NCBI RefSeq assembly: GCF_026914185.1
Contig: NC_070572.1
Location: 4,712,001-4,776,000, forward strand
From: Puccinia triticina
Lineage: Eukaryota > Basidiomycota > Pucciniomycetes > Pucciniales > Pucciniaceae
Direction: 5' to 3'
Length of the DNA: 64,000 nucleotides
Shown in pieces: positions 36,214 through 48,250 of the stretch. The notes under the pieces are model-generated. The model made no database searches, was not told where the DNA came from, and saw only the letters and a list, made by a program, of their open reading frames with translations. The translations under genes were made by a program, and so were the position numbers. The first letter of the stretch is position 1; the number at the start of each line of letters is the position of its first letter.

Positions 36214-37320
36214 AGTCTGGGTATGTATTCCTACACTGTCAGATAACAAGCCCCAACAAGGTAAGCTTGGCAAGTTTTAATCAAGTGATAGGTCTGGTCT
36301 AGTTCCAGATGAAGTTGTTTGATGACAGGTGTGTGAGAGTTGAGAGTTTATGATGAGTGAAAAGGGTGAAAGTTGACTTGATTTTTCTGGTGGGGATTGA
36401 ACACAGGTCCTCAAGAGGGTGATATATAAAGTTGAGAAGAGTACCTAGGCTGAGAAGGGTATATGTCTCAGTTGGGAGTTGAACCAGGAACCAGGTAACT
36501 TGTGATAGGCACATGATATGTCAACCAAGAGATATGAGAGTATGAGAATATGAGAGTGAGCTCAGTTGTTATTGCAGATGAAGAGGTGGTATGAGAGAGA
36601 TATAATGGGTAACTATGATGATGGTTATGTGTGGTATCTTTATAACTGGTGGGTACTGAGCTGAGGGAAAAAAAACTGGGGGGGAGAGCTCCTTATATAG
36701 ACAAATGTGAGGGATTTTAGCTACAAGGGGGACCCTGGATGAGGGATTTCAGCTGGTGGGCTGCATACAAGTGGTTTCAGAAGTTGTTAAATATAGGCAA
36801 AAAGTGGGGTGAGAAATGAAAGATGATGATGACATACTAATGCAAGGAGCGCATAAACAGAGTGGGGAAATGCCAAATACAGGGGTACCTTATGCAAGGG
36901 GTGCATGAAGGATGTCAGACCAATGAAAGGAGTGCAGAAATGGGGTCAGAAGACTGCATGCAGCTGCAAGGGGTGCATAAATGAAGCGGGGACATGTCAA
37001 ATACAGAAGAAATGGGGTTGGTCCCCTGCATATGCAGTGGAGATAAGTAGGATAGAGAAGAGTGTGTTTTTGGCTGGGTCTGAGTATGTGTATACCTGGG
37101 AAAGGTGACTTGAGGGGCGTGACAGGTTGATGGCTGGGGCTGGCTGTGTCCATGAGGGGTCCAAGAGGGTGTAACTTCCAATCCAGTGGTGACCAGGGGT
37201 AAAATTGGCTGTAGAATCCATTTCTGAGGTCCACTTGATGGTACTTGAGGCCTAGGGTGAGTAAATATATGTATGAGAAAAACTTTTGATTTTTCACTTT
37301 TCCATCTACCACACCGGCAG
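36214..37320. other. no gene seen
   Basis: AT/GT-rich sequence with local GAGAGTTATGA-like simple repeats; open frames are short and inconsistent. Confidence 0.4.
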
Positions 37321-37328
37321 CAACATTT

Positions 37329-37711
37329 TAAACGCTGCACTGGGCTAAAAAAAGCTGTCATTTAGCGCAGCGCAGCGGTCACACCGCTACGTCCCAGAGG
37401 CACGCAGCTGAAGCTGTTGAAAAAACTCTGCTGTGCTATCCGCTAAATTAGCGGATAGCGGAATTTAATTGCATGTTAAACCTCTTTTAACATGATTTAA
37501 ACCATTTTCTTTCTTCTTTTTCAAACCGCTGCGCTACCTCTGAAGCGCAGAAGTTCAGCGCTACGTGACCACTTTTTTTAGCGCGCTAAAATTATCTTTT
37601 TTTCCCAGGAAAACAAAAAGCGGTTAGCGCAGCGGTCTGGCCGCTGCGCGCAGCGGCACAAAAAGCCACTGCGCTAACCGCTTTGCTGCGCTAAAAGCAG
37701 CACAGCTGTTA
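37329..37711. mobile_element. hAT-like MITE made of GCGCAGCGG hairpins
   Basis: Flanked by CAACATTT (37321-37328) and CAACATTG (37712-37719), a 7-of-8 match to a target duplication. Ends TAAACGCTGCACTG and, inverted, TAACAGCTGTGCTG are related. The interior is a set of nested palindromes of GCGCAGCGG/CCGCTGCGC and GCGCTAACCGCTT, including GCTATCCGCTAAATTAGCGGATAGC. Confidence 0.7.
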
Positions 37712-38162
37712 CAACATTGCCAGCAAGTGTCTTTCAAGGAGAGAGGTGGAGTAAGTGCTGCCTCTTTTAAAGACTAGCTTTGTGAGGTGTCAGCATACTG
37801 GGCCCCTCAAACCAGGGAATGGTGGGAGGATTGGGAGTGAGTCTCTAGGTTTCAAGAATAGAGGCAAATGTGATAATTTTGATGGATGATGCAAAACTTA
37901 AAAATAACAACAATTTCAAAGCATTGAGATTTGGAACCCTTCATAGATTTGTGAATGTTTTTTCTCTCATTTAGAACAGCAACCAGGAAGAAAAAGAAGC
38001 AGATGTAAAGAAAACAAACAAAAAAAGCATAGCATAACAGTGGCACCCAATCAGATTGGTGGTGGTAACTTACATTGATAACAATTGAAGATCTTAGATA
38101 TCATGTCTACTTAAGTAATGGTTGTGCTCCTGATGGTGGCTGCTTTACTCTGACTCACATGG
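37712..38162. other. duplicated 3' flank of the ~425-aa family
   Basis: No gene. From about 37850 the sequence resembles the 3' flanks of the paralogues at 40300-40587 and 42170-42436, showing that duplication units include downstream sequence. Confidence 0.5.
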
Positions 38163-39526
38163 TTATGCAGCAATCACAATTGACAAGATAACATCCCACA
38201 AATTATCACAAGCCTTATACCAAGATTGTTTCAAGTTCATAAGGCAATACTTTAAGTGAATTTTGGGTGAATCCTGATCTTCAATTGAGTCCAGTAAAGG
38301 GATCAGAAAAGAATCTAGAACGGATAAGGTAGAATCCATTTTTTTGGGAAGTTCTTGGACTATGTCGCAAAATTTGGTATGATGCTGAATATCAATCACT
38401 ACAGCTGATTGTTGATCAAGAGGGTATATGAGGATGGCCAGCCCCTTGAGCCCAATAATTGATTGAGGGGCTTTGTATAGCTGCCGGGTTTTCTCAGAGT
38501 TAAGACTTAAGTTCTAGTGCAGTGCCCAACGTCCAAAGCCCTTTCTTCAAGATTTTTTCAGAAGTTTTCTTGACCAAAATCCTCCCTACTTTGACAAGAA
38601 GTATGGCTGACTTGGCTACTTTGGCTAGCATTCCTCTGTTGGCGTCACTCTGGGTGTGATTGTTGTTAGGATGATCAGATTCCAATGTTGATTTGGCTAG
38701 TAAACATTGCTAGGGCCTCATCAAATGCCTTGGATGCTTCTAGCCAACCTTCTTGAACAACAGCCCAGTCAGAATTTCGGCACCAATTGATTGCTTCATT
38801 GATGACTTTTTGTGAATAAGCAATAGTGATTTCAATCCCTTCCCTCAAACCAGATCCCTCCTTCAAAACTGAGTCATCTTCAACACCAATATTTGCCATA
38901 GCGCACCATTGGATGAGTTTGTGAGTAGCTCCTGGATTAACTGCCAATAGATAAACCGTCCTACCACAGGCTGAATTTTCTTTTGTATATGAGCACATTG
39001 AAAGTCTTTCAATTTCTCTAGGCCATGATCATGCCTTTTGTCTGGTAAAGGTGGCCCTAACTTCTAGAGTGATAAAGACAGTGGCCAATATGGTACTCTC
39101 TAAACTCCAATCAAGATTTGATAAGATTTCTAGAATTGGACCGGTGACGGGATTTGGGTTCTTGCTGGGATCAACTAAGTTGATTGAGTCTAGAAGTAAG
39201 GTGAGCTGGTGCTTGATTGAAGGTAGATGGGTCAAATGCAGTCTCTTCAAGCATTCAACTTTTCCGCCCATGTCCTTGATGGTCAGGCTAGAGTCTTTCT
39301 TGGCTGGTGGAAGATGGTTGGGCTCAAATCTGTACTTGTTGGTCAACTCCTGCACAACACAGACAACAGAGACTGTTTAGATCCAAGTAAGTGAGTATCA
39401 TGTACACATGCGCTGCTTTGGATGCTGTTTCCTTAATGAACAGATGTTGGACTGACATCTATCCTCTATCCTTTGAGCTCTTTCAAATGTCTGCCTATAG
39501 CCTGGTTGGTTCTCCATTGTGTCCAT
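38163..39526 (-). pseudogene. decayed member of the ~425-aa family
   Basis: The first exon (39526 down, MDTMENQPGYRQTFERAQRI) and the start of the second (GLTNKH-equivalent, reading ELTNKYRFEPNHLPPAKKDS) are closest to the intact gene at 40588-41953. The frame is lost after VFITLE near 39057, resumes in another frame (WCAMANIGVEDDSVLKEGSG, CRNSDWAVVQEGWLEAS), breaks again near 38680, then SAILLVKVGRILVKKTSEKI, and ends LKQSWYKACDNLWDVILS without the usual FEVERIAI end. Several frameshifts make it non-functional. It is a recent tandem duplicate. Confidence 0.9.
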
Positions 39527-39787
39527 TGTGGTTGCGGGTAGGGGAAGGCTGAAGATCCACCCAAGCTGGGCTTGGGACACCTCCTCAACCACAACTTATG
39601 TATATGGCACCTCAACAGTTGACATCATACTCCACTAAATTGATACATACACAAAAGAGTATTACAAGACAAAAAAAACAAGGCAATTGCTCCATAGCTT
39701 GTGTGTAATATTCTTGGTGGCTGTTGTTAGATTTCTAGTCACTCTCAGCCTGAAAGTATTTTATTAACTAGTTATAAATGGTATTTA

Positions 39788-39964
39788 TGGTGTTCAAAGT
39801 TGGTTTGCATAATTTTATGCATGCATAAATCATAAAATCATAAAATCTTTTTTGCAGGGGATATGACTGTCTGATTATGTAATACAAAATTTCCTCACCA
39901 AAATATTTTCATGATTTTATGATTTATGCATGCATAAAATTATACAAACCAACTTTGAACACCA
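39788..39964. mobile_element. Tc1/mariner-type MITE (TA duplication)
   Basis: Perfectly inverted ends TGGTGTTCAAAGTTGGTTTG...CAAACCAACTTTGAACACCA are flanked by TA (39786-39787, 39965-39966). TIR pairing extends with few mismatches for ~55 bp, through ATGCATGCATAAATCATAAA. Length 177 bp, non-coding. Confidence 0.93.
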
Positions 39965-39966
39965 TA

Positions 39967-40587
39967 ATTATCATAAAAATTATCATAGTTTATTATATTA
40001 AGACTTGTAGCTCTTGATGTTTAGACGTGTAGATCTAGCAAATTTATTTACTGTTTGAGACATGTAGCTTCTCAATTGTTAAGACATGTAGTTCTTTTCT
40101 CAAGTTGTATTGTAGCTGTCACAAGTGTGACATGTTATTCTAGTTTAAGTAGTACTCTGATGTCATAGTAATAAATGCATCGAGTCAGAGCATTATTTCT
40201 TGTTGACCACCTCAAGATTCATCAAGATAAATAAAGTCCCAAGAGCTCCTCTTTCAAAATTTCTTCTCCATCCTCCTCTCAATCCGACGACGGGTCTTTA
40301 AATCTAACAGCTGTCACTGATTGTATGTACAAAACTTACAATTCATGCAAAACATTGACAGACAACAAGAATCTGAGATTTGGAATACTTGGTCATACAT
40401 GAGCTTGTTGATTGTTCTCCCGTCCAGAGCAACCTGGCAGAAGAAGAGACGGATGTGAAACCCAAAAAGGTGTGGCAATGGCAAGCTGATTCTTAGTGAT
40501 AATTTACATTGATAAAAGTTAAAGCTGTTGGTTATCATATCTACTCGAGGACTGATTGCTGCGCAATGGTGGCTGTTTTAGCCTGAC
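39967..40587. other. intergenic, family 3' flank
   Basis: No gene. 40300-40587 is homologous to 42170-42436 (TTGGAAT(A/T)CTTGGTCATAC and neighbouring words), the shared downstream sequence of the tandem paralogues. Confidence 0.5.
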
Positions 40588-41953
40588 TCAAATAGCCATT
40601 TGTTCAACTTCAAAGGATAAAATTACATCCATCAATTGATCACTAGCCTTATCCCAAGAATGTTTCAAGTCCATAAGGCAAGACTTCAAGTGAGTTTCGA
40701 GAGAATCATGATCTTTGGTTGAGTCCAGGAAGGGGATTAGACAAGAATCTAGAATGGTTATCGTGGATTCCATTTTTCTGGGAAGTTCTTGGACTATGTC
40801 ACGAAACTGGGATTGATCGTCAAGATCGATTACTACAGTGTGGTAATTAAGAAGTTTTAACAGCGCGACCAGCTCCTTCAGCCTGATGATTGATTGAGGG
40901 GTTTCGTATAACTGCTTGATTTTCTCAGAGTTAAGTTCGGGTGTAGTACCCAACGTCGATAAACGTTTCTTCGAGATCTTTCCAGATGTCTTCTTGATCA
41001 AGATCCTTCCTAATTTGACTGGCGGTATGGCTGACTTGGCTACTTCAACTAGCATTGCTCTGTCCGCGTCTCTCTGGATATTATTATCGTTAGGATGATC
41101 AGCCTCCCATGTTGATTGGATCGTCGGGTTGGTCTGGCTAGTGAATATCTCTAGGGCCTCATCATATATCTCGGATGCTTCTAGCCAGCTTTCTTGGATG
41201 ATAGCCCAGTCGGAGTTTCGGCACCACTTGATTGTTTCATTGATGATTGTTTGTGAATAAGCGATGACGATTTTGATTCTTTTCCTAAGATCAGATCCCT
41301 CCTTCAAAACCGAATCATCTTCAACACCAAAATTTGCGATAGCGCACCATTGGATATAGCTCGTCAGTACATCCCTGAATAACCGGTCATAGATCAACCG
41401 TCCTAGAAAAAACTGAATTTTCCTTCGTATATTAGCGCATCGAAAGCCTTTCAAATTCTCTAGGCCATGATCGTGTTTTTCGTCTGGTACAGGCGGTTCT
41501 AGAGTGATAGATACGGTGGCCGATACGGTGCTCTCCAAACTCCGATCGAGATTTGACAAGATTTCCAGAATTTGATCGGTGACCGGTTCTGGGTTCCTGC
41601 TGGGATCGATTAGGTCGAGTGAGTTTAGAAGCAAGGTGAGCTGGTGTTTGATTGAAGGGAGAAGGATCGAATGCAGTCTCTCCAAGCATTCGACTTTTCC
41701 GCCCATGTCCTTGATGGTCAGGCTTGGATCTCTCTTGGCTGGCGGAAGATGGTCGGGCTCGAAGCTGTGCTTGTTGGTCAAACCCTCCACAACGCGGACA
41801 ACGGAGACTGTATAGATCGAAGTAAGTGAGTTTCATGTGTGCTGGTTTGGATGCAGTCTTTACGGTCGGATGTGAGACTGACAGCTCTTCTCTATCCATT
41901 GAACTCGTTTGAGCGTTTGCCTGTAGCCTGGTTGCTGCTCCATCGTGTCCATC
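40588..41953 (-). CDS. anonymous rust-type family protein, member 2 (429 aa)
   Basis: Exons 41953-41884 and 41807-40588; the intron at 41808-41883 has a GTCAGT donor. The N-terminus is MDTMEQQPGYRQTLKRVQWI, then VVRVVEGLTNKHSFEPDHLP. Family blocks follow: LLPSIKHQLTLLLNSLDLID, DEKHDHGLENLKGFRC, WCRNSDWAIIQESWLEAS, KSAIPPVKLGRILIKKTSGK, LNSEKIKQLYETPQSI, and LKHSWDKASDQLMDVILS then FEVEQMAI. There is no signal peptide, no transmembrane helix, no catalytic signature and no known domain. It is flanked by a decayed copy (38163-39526) and another intact copy (42437-43805) in the same orientation, a tandem array. Function unknown; intact frames imply selection. Confidence 0.9.
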
Positions 41954-42436
41954 GCGATCGTGGTTTGTTCTCGCCGCGGCCGGGTCGCAGCTTCAAATAC
42001 ATGCAGAAGGTCCTGCTGCGCAGAGCGGCAGATTGTTTTGAAAAAAAACTAAAAATAAAAGATCGGATCCATACATTTGGCAGATGAGCTTTCTATTCAA
42101 TCTGCTGCCGCAAACGCGTGAAGAGCGGAACGGGTTTCCTGGTCTCAAGACAAGAGCCAAATGTGATATGTCAATAATATACCAAACTCATAAATCACGC
42201 AATACATTGACAACAGGAATCTAAAATTTGGAATTCTTGGTCATACAAGCTAGTGGATTGCTCTCTCATCCGAAGCAGCCTAGCAGAAGAAGAGGCGGTG
42301 GTGAAGCAAACAAAGCAAGCGTAGCAGTTGTCCGTGTTGGTAATTTACGATGCAGGTAAAACTTCAAGCTCTTAGTATTCATATAAGTTTCAGCATAGAT
42401 TGTGCTCCCGATGATTGCTCTTTTACTCTACATAGC

Positions 42437-43805
42437 TCAAATGGCTATCCGTTCAACTTCAAAGGAAAAGATAATATCCCTCAAATGTTCACTAGCCTTA
42501 CCCCAAGTTTGTCTTAAGATCGGAAGGAATGACTCCAAGTGAGCTTCGGGTGAATCTTGATCTTCGATTTGGGTCAGGAGGGGAATCAGACAGGATTCTA
42601 TGACGGCCAAGGTGGACTCCATTTTTGTTGGGAGTTTTTGCGCAATGCCACGAAGTTGGGTTTGCTTCTCCGCAGGGATAGTGATGGGTAGAATTGGACT
42701 ATCAAGAAGGTATAAGATGTTGGCCAGGTACGCGAGCCCAAAGAGCGGTTGAGGGGCATCGTATAGCTGTGTCATTGTCTCCGAGTTGAGCTCTAGGGTT
42801 GTGATACCCAATGTCGCTAGATGTTTCTTTGAGATCTTTCCCGAGGTTTTCTTGATCAAGATTCTAGCTAATTTGATGAGCGGTATGGCCGACTTGGCTA
42901 CGCCAACTATGAATACTCTGTTCGCGTGATTCTGGCTGTCAAGATCAGCGTCCGATGTTGATTGGATCGTGCGGTTGATTCGGCAAGTGAATTTCTCAAG
43001 GGCCTCTTCGCATGAGTCGGATGCTTCTAGCCAAGCTTCTTGGACGATAGCCCAGTCTGACTTGCGGCACCAATCGATCGTTTGGGTGATTTGATCGTGT
43101 GGATAGGACATTGCGATCTGGATTCCCTGTCTCAAATCGGATCCCTTCTTCGACATCGAATCGTTCTTGAAACCAATATTTGCCATGGCGCACCATCGGA
43201 TAAAACTCGGAATTACATCCCGGAATATCCATTCATAGATAAAGCTTCCTACCACCTTCTGGATTGTCTCTTGTAGATGAGAGCACCGAAAGACCTTCAA
43301 CATCTCTAGGCCATGATCGTGCTTTTCGTCCGGTAGAGGTGACTCGAGCGTGAGGGTGCCGATGGCGGCTAGAATGCTCTCTAGAGTGTTATCAAGACTT
43401 GATAGGCACTCTAGAGTTGGATCGGTGGCCGGGTGGGGGTTCTTCTGGGGATCGAGTAGGTCGAGCGAGTCCTGGAGACAAGCCAGCTGGTCTCTGATAG
43501 ACGGGAGGAGGGTCGAATGGATTTTCTCGAAGGTTTCGGCTTTTCCGCCCATGTCCTTGATGGCCAGGCCGGGATCCTTCTTGGCTGGCGTGGGTTGGTC
43601 GGGCTCGATGCTGTGCTTGTCGGCCAACGCCTCGAAAGCATCGACCAGGGAGACTTGATTGTACATATGTGCATCGGAGTAAGCGGCTTTCCCTCGATCA
43701 GCTCGATAACTGGGGTCTGTACTGACGAATTTCCTGCGTCTTCTTCATTCGCTCGGCGGCTTCCCTGCAGCCCGGCAGCCGCTCCAGCAGCTCGATCACG
43801 TCCAT
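42437..43805 (-). CDS. anonymous rust-type family protein, member 3 (431 aa)
   Basis: Exons 43805-43727 and 43653-42437; the intron at 43654-43726 has a GTCAGT donor and ends CAAG. It starts MDVIELLERLPGCREAAERM, then SLVDAFEALADKHSIEPDQP. It has the same block order as the paralogues: LLPSIRDQLACLQDSLDLLD, DEKHDHGLEMLKVFRCS, WCRKSDWAIVQEAWLEAS, KSAIPLIKLARILIKKTSGK, TLELNSETMTQLYDAPQ, LRQTWGKASEHLRDIIFS, then FEVERIAI. Its start lies only 158 bp from the oppositely oriented zinc-finger gene at 43964, so the two share a bidirectional promoter region. Function unknown. Confidence 0.9.
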
Positions 43806-43963
43806 CGTCGTTCGTGTCTTCTGGCCTGGGCCTGGCCGCCTTGGGCAGTCGGAACTCCCCACTGCTGATCGGTTAGGTTTCCCTCGGAGTCGGGGCTCCG
43901 GGCCACCCACCATCAGACTGTCGGCAGCAACCTCGACTGCACATCCCTTCACGCATTCGCAGC
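43806..43963. promoter_or_regulatory. 158-bp divergent promoter region
   Basis: It lies between the start codons of family member 3 (minus) and the C2H2 gene (plus) and is GC-rich with no obvious TATA box. The short spacing suggests co-regulation (inference). Confidence 0.5.
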
Positions 43964-45185
43964 ATGACTGACTACCGGTGGTGGCGGCTGGCGTGCTACG
44001 AATGCAAACAGTGCTACGAAGAATTCGAAACCCACTCAGCCAGGAAAACCCACGTCCGAAATGTCCACCAGAAGCAGGTACGTCGGTGCACGCTGTGCGA
44101 TGGCTCGGCGATCACACTCGAAAGGGCCGACGACCAACACTTCAGCTGTCCCGCGATTACATGCTGCTTCAAATCTACCCGGCCCAGGACTCTCCATTAT
44201 CATGTCAAACATTGCGTGCAAGTAATTCGCTGGCCATACTCAGCCCAAAGGGCTTTCGATGTCCATCTCCAATGGTGTCAGGAAAACCTACAAGATCTGG
44301 ATGAACTCAAGAGAATCATGAACACGTCGGTCGAAGAACGGTATCATCGATGGCAACCTCTTCTACAAGCTTGGTTGGAAGACCGAATGCAAAAGCTGGA
44401 CTGTGTATCCTCGACAACCAGAAAATCAGCCCTAGCCTCGTCTCATAAACAGCTGTATGTCTGTTTTTTTTTCTTTTTTTTTCTTTTCTTAGTGATGTGG
44501 GCCTTTCTTGATCATTTCTTGTACTTATTTATTTACATGACTTAACTCCATCCAACGAATATTCGTACTCCACAGGCATATTCAAGCATCTAAACGGTTG
44601 CGTCCGCTTCAGCAGGCTTCGTCCGCCGTCGCTTATTCTACGACTCTAACAAAGCTCCTAGCCTTCACTCTCCTCTGGAGTCACCACGAGATTGCAAAAT
44701 GCTGGAACCCAGAGCAAGAACCACTGATGGATCTAGTATACGAATTCTTCCGGACAGCTCACTCTAATCCTTACAACCAAGAGCCCATTTTTCGATCGAT
44801 CGACCGGCTAGTCGTCCACTTCACCTCATTCTCCAATCAAACCACCATTCGGCCAACCCTTCCACCCATCCAATCCGCACTCGAACAGTTTATTGCCCTC
44901 TCTCTTCACAACGGCCATCAATTGTCCATCTCCGATCCCAAGTTGTTCCTGTTGATCACTCACCTTGAACATTGTATCCAATTGGCAACCGTCTTCCTTT
45001 TCTCGGCCGTTGAAGCCTTCATAGAGCCACATCTCACTCAAACTCCAGCCCTTGAATCCTCCCAAGTCAAAAGATACATTACAAACTATCGAACAATGTT
45101 ATTTCAGCCACTATATGATCATCGCTTCCATTCACCTCTCATCATCCTGCGCGCATGGAGGCGATTGGCGCGTGATAAGTTGTAG
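43964..45185 (+). CDS. C2H2 zinc-finger protein, otherwise unknown (366 aa)
   Basis: Exons 43964-44454 and 44576-45185; intron 44455-44575, donor GTATGT, acceptor CACAG. Residues 12-37 contain a canonical C2H2 finger: CKQC, 12 residues, H, 4 residues, H (CKQCYEEFETHSARKTHVRN). A second Cys/His-rich segment follows (CTLCDG ... HFSCPAITCCFKS ... LHYHVKHC), probably another metal site. The remaining ~250 residues are helical (LLAFTLLWSHHEIAKCWNPE, FFRTAHSNPYNQEPIFRS) without recognised domains. Probably nucleic-acid binding and nuclear, inferred from the finger only. It is divergent from a member of the ~425-aa family. Confidence 0.83.
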
Positions 45186-45899
45186 TTACTGAAGACCCAT
45201 GAACAGATTATTGCAGCTATCGTATATGTATTAAACCACATGGCATAGTGCACTTTGAGGGGATGCTCTGATCTATGTATGATGAGCATTTTGACAAGCT
45301 CACGGGGGGGAGGCGTAGCTCAAACGGATGGTTGGCAGAATGAAACCTTGAGGCGATGTACATCAACAGAATCGTGATCAACAACTGAGCTTGCACCATA
45401 AAACAAGATCTTTTGGCGTGATGTGAGCCGTCTTTGTACTTGTCTGCTCAATGAACATTCTTTGCTGACTCGAGAGTGAGCATGCTGCTGCTGGGTTTCT
45501 GGGACACTTGCGCGGCACACGGCCGCCTCGCGTCCGCCGGATTCTCCACTCCGCTTGCGTCGATTGCTCTTTCTTCATAGATACCCAGCCGAGATGGTAA
45601 GTTGGCAGGAAGAGCCCGATAAACCACGCACGCAGTCAAGGCGCTCACCCTCCTTCTCATCCTGTCTGGATGCTTCATGCTGTTTGAGCCCAGCAGAACC
45701 GGACTGCATGCAAAGCGCGATGGCCCAAATGATCAATTTTACATCCATATTCATTCATATTTCGAGCTTCGAGCTGGATTGGTGGGGTTGAGGAAGTGAG
45801 AATATGCATATTTATATAAACCCATCTCAGTCTGTCCCCCTGCCCTGGCTGGCACCAGCGGCACTCCGGCCAGAGAACAAGCACACAACCCGAACCACG
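45186..45899. other. intergenic and promoter region
   Basis: No gene supported. The short minus frames here lack coding character. It contains the promoter of the gene starting at 45900. Confidence 0.5.
45813..45820 (+). promoter_or_regulatory. TATA box (TATATAAA)
   Basis: It lies about 80 bp upstream of the ATG at 45900, with pyrimidine-rich CCATCTCAGTCTGTCCCC sequence following, as expected near a fungal transcription start. Confidence 0.5.
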
Positions 45900-47257
45900 A
45901 TGGCACTCGCGGCTTATCGGGAAACACTCCAACGAATCGACAAGACATCAAAGATTGGTGAGTCCGCTCCAGATGCTAACAGCTTCTATCCAATTCGATC
46001 AACAGAGCCTTCAAACACGGATATATAACTGATCAATGACTATTCACAGCCTCTGTGGTCAGTGTTTTGGAGGCGTTGGCTCACAAGCATACCGTTGAGC
46101 CGGACGAGATTACGCCAGACGAGAAAGATCGAAGTCTAACCCTCAAGGACATGCGTGGGAAAGCCTCAATCTTGGATGAACTTCGCTGGGACCTTCTGCC
46201 ATCACTCCAAGACCACCTCATTTTGCTCCTGGAATCACTCGACCTCGTCGATCCCAAGCCCAAGCCACACCCGGACATTGATTCAACCAAAGAAATCTTA
46301 TCGAATCTTGACAATATTTTAGAGAGCACCGTATCGTCCATCGTCTCCATCACACTCAAATCCCCTCTACCGCACGAAGATCATGATCATGGCTTGGAGG
46401 ACTGGAAAATCTTTCGATTCTCTCTTCTGGGAAAGAAAATCATGGATTTGGTGGAAGACATCATCTATGACGACCTGTTCGGAAGTGTCAAGAGCTTCAT
46501 CCAATGGTGCACCGTGGCGTACATTTTTGTAGAAAATTCGGAGATTCTGAAGGAGGGGTCCGATTTGAGGGACGTCATCCTGATAGTTACAGCTTCGGCC
46601 CAAGATTCAATCGATACCACCATGGATTGGTTCGAAAAATCCGACTGGGCTATTGTCCAAGAAGCCTGGCTCGAAGCATCCGAGTCATTTGATGATGTCG
46701 TAGAGATGCTTACTAGCCGGGCCAACCCCTCAACCGAAGAAGAAGAAGAAAAGTCCGAAGCTGATAATGACGAGAGTAAGGCCAAAAACGAATTGATAGC
46801 TGAAGTAGCCAAGTCAGCCGTACCGCTCGCCAAACTAGGAAGGATCTTGATCAAGAAAACCTCTGAGACTATCTCGAAGAAACAACTCTCAGCAGTGGGC
46901 ACACTAGAGCTCAACTCGGCAACAATGAGGCAGTTGTATGAAACCCCTCAATCGATCCTTGGGCCTCTCGAGCACCTCTCCAACCTCTTAAACATTTTCT
47001 ATCGCTCACCCCGAGCAATCCGGGTTGCCGATCAAGCCCGGATTCGCAAGTCAGTCGACAACCTCCCAAAGGACCTGCAATCCACCTTATCCGTCCTAGA
47101 TTCGTGTCTCATTCCCTTCCTGCCCCGAATCGAAGATGGTTCACCCGAGACCCACTTGTCCTCTTTTTTCCCAACCTTGAAACAGGCCTGGGATAAGGCT
47201 AGTGATAGTTTGATGGACGTCATCTTTTCTTTTGAAGTGGAACGGATAGTTATCTGA
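45900..47257 (+). CDS. anonymous rust-type family protein, member 4 (421 aa)
   Basis: Exons 45900-45957 and 46050-47257; intron 45958-46049. It starts MALAAYRETLQRIDKTSKI, then SVVSVLEALAHKHTVEPDEI. Blocks: LLPSLQDHLILLLESLDLVD, HEDHDHGLEDWKIFRFS, KSDWAIVQEAWLEASESFDD, KSAVPLAKLGRILIKKTSET, ISKKQLSAVGTLELNS, SCLIPFLPRIEDGSPETH, LKQAWDKASDSLMDVIFS, then FEVERIVI. Unlike the other members it is on the plus strand and carries an acidic insertion (TEEEEEKSEADNDESKAK). The same single phase-1 intron after a tiny first exon defines the family. Function unknown. Confidence 0.9.
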
Positions 47258-48250
47258 GCTGGTCTGCAGGATTTCAAAACATCATCCGTCGGGTGCCAAT
47301 TGATGCTCTTAAATATCGTTACTCAGAGCTTGCTCCCGCCAACATATCGCTCCGGGTCAGCCAACCACTCGCACGCTTTTTTTTTTACCTCCGTCAATGT
47401 ATATATTTATCTCTAAAGGTTGCTCCGAATGAGAAAAAAAGAACAATGTATAGCCACTTGGTTCGATTCTTGTTGTCTCTGCTTGCGAAATTATCTATTT
47501 GTCATTGATCATCCTATTGACTCTTACCTTGAGCCTCAATGCGTGACATGGGTGTTTGAGTCTTCTTGGTTGAAAAGGATTGACCAGTATCAATACTGAC
47601 AATATGATGGATAATTTGAATGAATCAAAAGGTGAGAAAAAGGATATGCATAATGCCTGTGAGTGACGATTGCGTTGCGGGCAATAAATCCAATCTCTCG
47701 CATAAAGTAGATTGTCGGTGAGTTTGAAACTAGTTCTTGTTTTTGATCAGAAAGGGTATCAAAACGGCGAAAAAATTGTGGTTCGAAAAGGAGATGAAAA
47801 GTCTCGCAATTCCAGCAGCAGGAACGTGGTGAGATAAGATTCCGGAATAAAGATGAACAACGACAAAGACATGTAACAACAGAAGCGACACTATGAAAAA
47901 AGTACAGAGACGATAATGGGCATTCCATGCTGTTTAGAAGAGGTAAAACATAGTACAAATTGATATTTTTTCAATGTATGAATTATTTGTAAAGATCGAG
48001 TATTATAGCAAGACGATCAGAAATATCAACCAATCGGCGGATCAACAGGTAATGGACAAGTTATGATACTTTTGACTGATGATGATGGGTTGACTAAAAT
48101 TAAAGAAAACAATCAAGTCTAGTAGGAAGAAGACAATGCACGTGATGATGGAGATGATGAAATTGACACATGCGAGAGGAAAAACTTTGCTTTTTGAAGA
48201 GAAAAATCGAGAACATCGTATCAACGAAATTTGTGCCGAGAAGCTTGAGT
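47258..48250. other. no gene seen
   Basis: AT-rich spacer between two convergent genes. Minus frames at 47590-48224 are Phe/Ser/Leu-rich by composition and have no consistent splice joins. Confidence 0.5.

Noticed and set aside
45306..45400. tRNA-like start (GGCGTAGCTCAAACGGATGG)
   Set aside because: There is no B-box-like sequence or pairing T arm and acceptor stem downstream.
47590..48224. Phe/Leu-rich minus-strand frames downstream of the CDF gene
   Set aside because: Composition reflects AT-rich spacer; no splice-consistent extension, and the CDF stop at 48251 is well supported.
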